Source: Candidatus Liptonbacteria bacterium
GTDB taxonomy: Bacteria; Patescibacteriota; Minisyncoccia; UBA6257; 2-01-FULL-56-20
Assembly (NCBI GenBank): GCA_016212635.1
Contig: JACRFR010000058.1
Span: 1 to 23,625, forward strand
Length of the DNA: 23,625 bases
Direction of reading: 5' to 3'
The notes beneath the pieces were generated by a model. It was not told where the DNA came from and searched no databases. It worked only from the letters and a program-made list of their open reading frames with translations. Numbering within the stretch: position 1 is the first letter of the stretch; each line of letters starts with the position of its first letter. Position numbers and translations under genes: made by a program. Positions 20,796 through 23,625 of the stretch are shown one piece after another.

Positions 20796-21845
20796 ATGAC
20801 TAAGAAAAAAATCGGGCGTGCGGAAAAAGCCAAACCTCGCCATGCGGCGCTTCAGGAACAACTGGCCCGCAAGAACATCCTGATAGTCGGCGATGTTATG
20901 TTAAATGAGCGCCTAGAAGGCGTGGTGGAGCGGATGTCGCCGGAAAATCCGATGACCCCCGTAGTTCGGCTCACCCAGCGGAGCTTCACCTTGGGTGGAG
21001 CGGCGGGGGCGGCGGAGTGCCTCGCGGCTCTGGGAGCAAAACCATATTTAGCGGGAGTGGTCTCGAACGACCGGGCTGGCCAAATGATCCGGCACTTGTG
21101 CGCCGAGCGCGGCATCGCTGATTGTCTCATCCAGGCGACTGACCGGCCGACCACCGTCAAGAGCCGGGTATTTCATAACGGCAGCCACCTGGTGCGAGTG
21201 GACGAAGAGTCCACCCGTTCTCTCTCTCCGGCCGATACTCGGCTGCTGCTCGAGATCATCCGCCAAATTGCGGACGATATTCACTTCGTAGTTATCTCGG
21301 ATTACGGCAAGGGCGTGTTAACTCCGGAATTGTTCCGAGGGCTTAAAAAAACATTCGGGGGGCACCGGATCGTAGCCGATCTCAAACCGAAACAGGCCAA
21401 GTTTGTGCGCGGCATTCGTGCGATCAAGCCCAACCGCAAGGAGGCGGAGGAGATATCCGGCCGGAAGATCGGCTCCCCCCAAGGGGCGATCCGGGTGGCG
21501 CAAGTGCTGGCCGACCGATTGAACTCCTCCATCCTGCTCACTCTGGGCGGGGATGGCATGGTGGCCCACGAGCTCACGGACGATTGCGCCTCGCACGTGC
21601 CGGCGGAACCGGTCCGTATGATAGACGTGACCGCTGCGGGCGATGCGGTCCTCTCGGCTGCCGCGGCCGCTTTGGTCTTGGGTTATGATCTGCACCAAGC
21701 GGCTCGTTTCGCCAACCGGGCGGCGGCAGTCGCGGTCTCCAAACCGGACGTGGCCACGGTAACTTTAAAAGAAATATACGACCGTCCTAAAGTTGCCCGC
21801 GCTCGCCGGGCGAAGAAAGAAAAACGACCCGCAAGGGAAGGGTGA
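20796..21845 (+). CDS. rfaE1: D-glycero-beta-D-manno-heptose 7-phosphate kinase (PfkB family)
   Basis: A 349-residue ribokinase-family enzyme matching the N-terminal kinase domain of HldE. Motifs: NILIVGDVMLNERLEGVVER with SPENPMTPVV, LGGAAGAAECLAALGAKPY, VISDYGKGVL, DLKP, IKPNRKEAEE, LTLGGDGM, and the catalytic DVTAAGDAV (277-285). The usual DVTGAGDT motif has Ala for Gly and Ala for Thr here; the Asp is kept. GGAAG replaces the common GGAAN. The start ATG at 20796 follows a -10-like TATATC by 6 nt; an upstream frame to 20745 overlaps gmhB. The tail is basic. The kinase and adenylyltransferase, fused in many bacteria, are separate here. Confidence 0.9.
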   Translation: MTKKKIGRAEKAKPRHAALQEQLARKNILIVGDVMLNERLEGVVERMSPENPMTPVVRLTQRSFTLGGAAGAAECLAALGAKPYLAGVVSNDRAGQMIRHLCAERGIADCLIQATDRPTTVKSRVFHNGSHLVRVDEESTRSLSPADTRLLLEIIRQIADDIHFVVISDYGKGVLTPELFRGLKKTFGGHRIVADLKPKQAKFVRGIRAIKPNRKEAEEISGRKIGSPQGAIRVAQVLADRLNSSILLTLGGDGMVAHELTDDCASHVPAEPVRMIDVTAAGDAVLSAAAAALVLGYDLHQAARFANRAAAVAVSKPDVATVTLKEIYDRPKVARARRAKKEKRPAREG

Positions 21846-21857
21846 AATGAGACCCGC

Positions 21858-21890
21858 GGTCTTCGCAAGACTCACGATCTTGCGAAGACC
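21858..21890. repeat. Perfect 12-bp inverted repeat before the DHS-like gene
   Basis: GGTCTTCGCAAG (21858-21869) and CTTGCGAAGACC (21879-21890) with a 9-nt spacer. TAAATA, a possible -10 box, follows directly and ends 5 nt before the ATG at 21902. It could terminate the kinase transcript or act as an operator; there is no T-run. Confidence 0.6.
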
Positions 21891-21901
21891 TAAATATCGG
21901 C

Positions 21902-22801
21902 ATGCTTGATTTTAGTAAGATTAAAACCTATTCGATCGCCCGGCGGCGGAACAAGTTTTCGCTCGCGGATTTGAAGCGGCCGGGCGATCCCGCACCGGAA
22001 ACTGTTGGCTCGCCGGAGCTGGCCCGACTCGCGGAGCGGATCGTGGCGGCCCGCAAGAATGACCGGCCGGTGATTTGGATGATGGGCGCCCATCTGATCA
22101 AGCTTGGTTTATCCCCTTTCGTTTTGGACCTCTTGGACCGGAAGATCCTCACCCACGTAGCCACGAACGGCGCGACCACGATTCATGACTTTGAGGTCGC
22201 ACTCCTGGGCGCCACTTCGGAGAATGTGGCCGTGACAATTGTCGACGGCTCTTTTGGTATGGCGGAAGAAACCGGCCGGGACATGAACGCGGCGATCAAG
22301 CGAGGCGTAGAGAATAAGTGGGGCATGGGTTATGCTCTGGGCCGCTGGATCGCGGAGCACAACCTGCCGCACCGCGAGTGGAGCATTTTGAACCGGGCTT
22401 ACGAATTACAAGTTCCGTTTACGGTCCATGTTTCGATCGGCACGGACATCATTTACCAGCATCCCACCTGCGACGGAGCGGCGCTGGGCGCGACCAGCTA
22501 CCAAGACTTCAAATTATTTACCGAAAGCGTGAGCCAGCTGGAAGGCGGGGTTGTTTTGAACGTCGGCTCCAGCGTCCTGATGCCGGAGGTGTTTTTGAAA
22601 GCCCTCTCGGTCGCGCGCAACTTGGGCTGTACCGTTTCACACCTTACGACTGCTAACTTAGACATGATCGACCACTACCGACCGCGGGAAAACGTGCTGA
22701 CCCGGCCGACCTCCCTGGGCGGCCAAGGGATTTTCATCCAGGGCCGGCACGAAGTGACCATCCCCTCCCTCCACCAGTTGATCACAAATTCTAAGAACTG
22801 A
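21902..22801 (+). CDS. Deoxyhypusine-synthase-like protein of unknown substrate
   Basis: A 299-residue protein with an apparent NAD-type Rossmann fold. Family-like features: VIWMMGAHLIKLGLSPFVL, ILTHVATNGATTIHDFEVAL, VDGSFGMAEETGRDMNAAI, SILNRAYELQVPFTVHVSIG, GTDIIYQHPTCDGAALG, and a C-terminal RPRENVLTRPTSLGGQG. The pattern of a GAH/GSN-type first strand, an A-T-N-G-A turn and a late D-G-A-A-L-G recalls deoxyhypusine synthase, but a matching catalytic Lys was not identified. The family is conserved in bacteria to my knowledge but has no agreed function. It closes the heptose gene group, so a role in envelope sugar metabolism is possible. The assignment to the DHS superfamily is tentative. 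Confidence 0.5.
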   Translation: MLDFSKIKTYSIARRRNKFSLADLKRPGDPAPETVGSPELARLAERIVAARKNDRPVIWMMGAHLIKLGLSPFVLDLLDRKILTHVATNGATTIHDFEVALLGATSENVAVTIVDGSFGMAEETGRDMNAAIKRGVENKWGMGYALGRWIAEHNLPHREWSILNRAYELQVPFTVHVSIGTDIIYQHPTCDGAALGATSYQDFKLFTESVSQLEGGVVLNVGSSVLMPEVFLKALSVARNLGCTVSHLTTANLDMIDHYRPRENVLTRPTSLGGQGIFIQGRHEVTIPSLHQLITNSKN

Positions 22802-22817
22802 TAACGACCCCTCCGCT

Positions 22818-22848
22818 CCTCCCCTTAGCAAGGGGAGGTTAGGTGGGG
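22818..22848. repeat. Dispersed GC-rich hairpin repeat (copy 2)
   Basis: CCTCCCCTT (22818-22826) pairs with AAGGGGAGG (22830-22838), followed by TTAGGTGGGGT, as at 5815-5846. It lies 17 nt past the stop of the DHS-like gene and may help end that transcript. Confidence 0.7.
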
Positions 22849-22933
22849 TAATTACCTTTAGCGAGTGTTTGGAATTTGGAATCTGTTATCTGGGATTTTG
22901 TTCAAATAGTTCAGCCATCCCAGCAAAATCAGT

Positions 22934-23001
22934 CCTGACCTTGAAGCGTCATGTATGGCGCGCCAAGGTCGGGAGGCGGCAGAAGTATTCCATTCTGCCG
23001 C
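22934..23001 (-). terminator. Hairpins downstream of the last small gene
   Basis: GCGGCAGAA / TTCTGCCGC (22976-22984 and 22993-23001) starts 4 nt past the stop at 23005. A second stem CCTGACCTTG / CAAGGTCGGG (22934-22943 and 22964-22973) follows; on the minus strand TTTT comes 5 nt after it. One or both may end the minus-strand transcript. Confidence 0.45.
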
Positions 23002-23004
23002 TCC

Positions 23005-23307
23005 TTAGGCGTGGGAGCCGTTGTTTTCATCCTCAATCGTGATTCCCCTGAAGAGCTTCCGAAAAAGCTCTGCGATCTGATCCTTGGTAAGATCGGGAAC
23101 CAGGAAGAGGGACGTGGTCGGCGAGAGCGCCGACTCCCGCCACTCGTTGGTAACCAGGAGGCGAGCTACCGCTGCTGAATTGGTAGCCACCACCCGCATC
23201 CCAAAGAGGCGGTCAACGATCCCGATAAGGTCCACCCCGTCCTTCAGCGCCCGGGCGAACTGCCCGTGCGGATCGGACAGGGAAGGATATACAAACCGAA
23301 GTCTCAT
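23005..23307 (-). CDS. Small hypothetical protein, 100 residues
   Basis: Begins MRLRFVYPSLSDPHGQ and continues with helices and strands (ARALKDGVDLIGIVDRLFG, then TKDQIAELFRKLFRGI). No family was recognised. The frame also has an ATG at 23322, but a -10 box TATAGA (23325-23330) lies only 2 nt before it, so the transcript should start between the two ATGs and use the second. It is probably soluble. Downstream hairpins support an independent transcript. Confidence 0.6.
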   Translation of the reverse strand: MRLRFVYPSLSDPHGQFARALKDGVDLIGIVDRLFGMRVVATNSAAVARLLVTNEWRESALSPTTSLFLVPDLTKDQIAELFRKLFRGITIEDENNGSHA

Positions 23308-23324
23308 GATAATGTCCAGCATTT

Positions 23325-23353
23325 TCTATAACACCAACCGCCCGGCGATGCAA
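23325..23353 (-). promoter_or_regulatory. Possible promoter of the last small gene
   Basis: TTGCAT (23348-23353) and TATAGA (23325-23330) on the minus strand, 17 nt apart. The -35 matches consensus only in the first three positions. Confidence 0.4.
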
Positions 23354-23401
23354 GTTTAATGACTCTCGGTTCTCCCGTCTCGGATGTCCCCGAAGTCCTA
23401 T

Positions 23402-23445
23402 TCCCCGAGGTCCGTCCTCCCTGGGAGGTCGGACCTCCCGATATT
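23402..23445 (+). repeat. 44-bp hairpin repeat, copy 2
   Basis: Exact copy of 20127-20170 in the same orientation, in the gene-free right end (23323-23625). The same end also holds an ACCTCG / CGAGGT hairpin near 23494-23516. Confidence 0.75.
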
Positions 23446-23540
23446 GAATTTATCTGTATCCTGGAGATTAAACCTGCTCAAAATTAATCAACTACCTCGC
23501 AGCAAGCTGACGAGGTATGAACTGAAAACTACCCAAGTGG

Positions 23541-23625
23541 TGTCATTCCGGCCCCCGCATCCCGCCAGGGGCGGGCAGGCAGGTGCGGGGCAAGCTTGGA
23601 GCCGCCTGTCCGCCTCCGGCGGAGA
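23541..23625. repeat. TGTCATTCC-family palindromic repeat, cut by window edge
   Basis: Begins TGTCATTCCGGCCCCCGCAT, followed by a GC-rich, internally repetitive stretch (CGCCAGGGGCGGGCAGGCAGG). It shares its first bases with the elements at 5993 and 11743. The other end is outside the window. Confidence 0.5.

Overview
The window looks like a piece of a Candidate Phyla Radiation (Patescibacteria, Parcubacteria-like) chromosome. This is an inference from gene content, not a database match. The pointers are a large secreted Ser/Thr-rich surface protein with a peptidoglycan-binding domain, a long secreted repeat protein, a TrmB-type regulator, two small toxin-antitoxin pairs, several genes whose -10 box lies only about 6 nt before the ATG (leaderless transcripts), and many short proteins with no recognisable family. 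No rRNA, tRNA, CRISPR array, phage module or complete transposase gene was seen.

Layout. 1-571: 5' part of a secreted repeat protein (minus strand). 1257-4649: S-layer-like surface protein. 5090-5761: winged-helix regulator under a promoter covered by a perfect inverted repeat. 5969-6100: a mini-transposon with a 9-bp target duplication. 6199-10393: GalU-like nucleotidyltransferase, membrane protein and ClpB disaggregase, with a CIRCE-like operator before clpB. 10638-11124: RelE/ParE toxin and ribbon-helix-helix antitoxin, bracketed by related 9-bp-period repeat arrays. 11.2-13.0 kb: gene-poor, with dispersed hairpin repeats, two small hypothetical proteins and a strongly promoted, highly structured candidate RNA of unknown family. 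13061-15429: leaderless TrmB regulator overlapping tail to tail with an unknown 528-residue protein. 15530-16247: PIN toxin and Phd/YefM antitoxin behind a 28-bp perfect palindrome. 16415-17689: HtrA-type protease. 17813-22801: a heptose island with a GT9-like glycosyltransferase, heptose-1-phosphate adenylyltransferase, GmhA, GmhB, heptose-7-phosphate kinase and a deoxyhypusine-synthase-like protein. A last small hypothetical gene sits at 23005-23307.

How the genes fit together. GmhA, the PfkB-type kinase, GmhB and the separate adenylyltransferase would convert sedoheptulose 7-phosphate to ADP-glycero-manno-heptose. The GT9-like enzyme is the obvious user. No lipopolysaccharide gene is in view, so the heptose may decorate surface protein or another envelope glycan. 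ClpB, HtrA and the large surface protein fit envelope and protein quality control.

The most striking feature is a set of degenerate tandem arrays with a strict 7-nt period, placed next to genes and often carrying the TAG stop codon of the preceding gene. They resemble the heptanucleotide STRR repeats known from heterocystous cyanobacteria. A second array family has a 9-nt period and is once carried in frame inside a coding sequence as Gly-Pro-Ile repeats.
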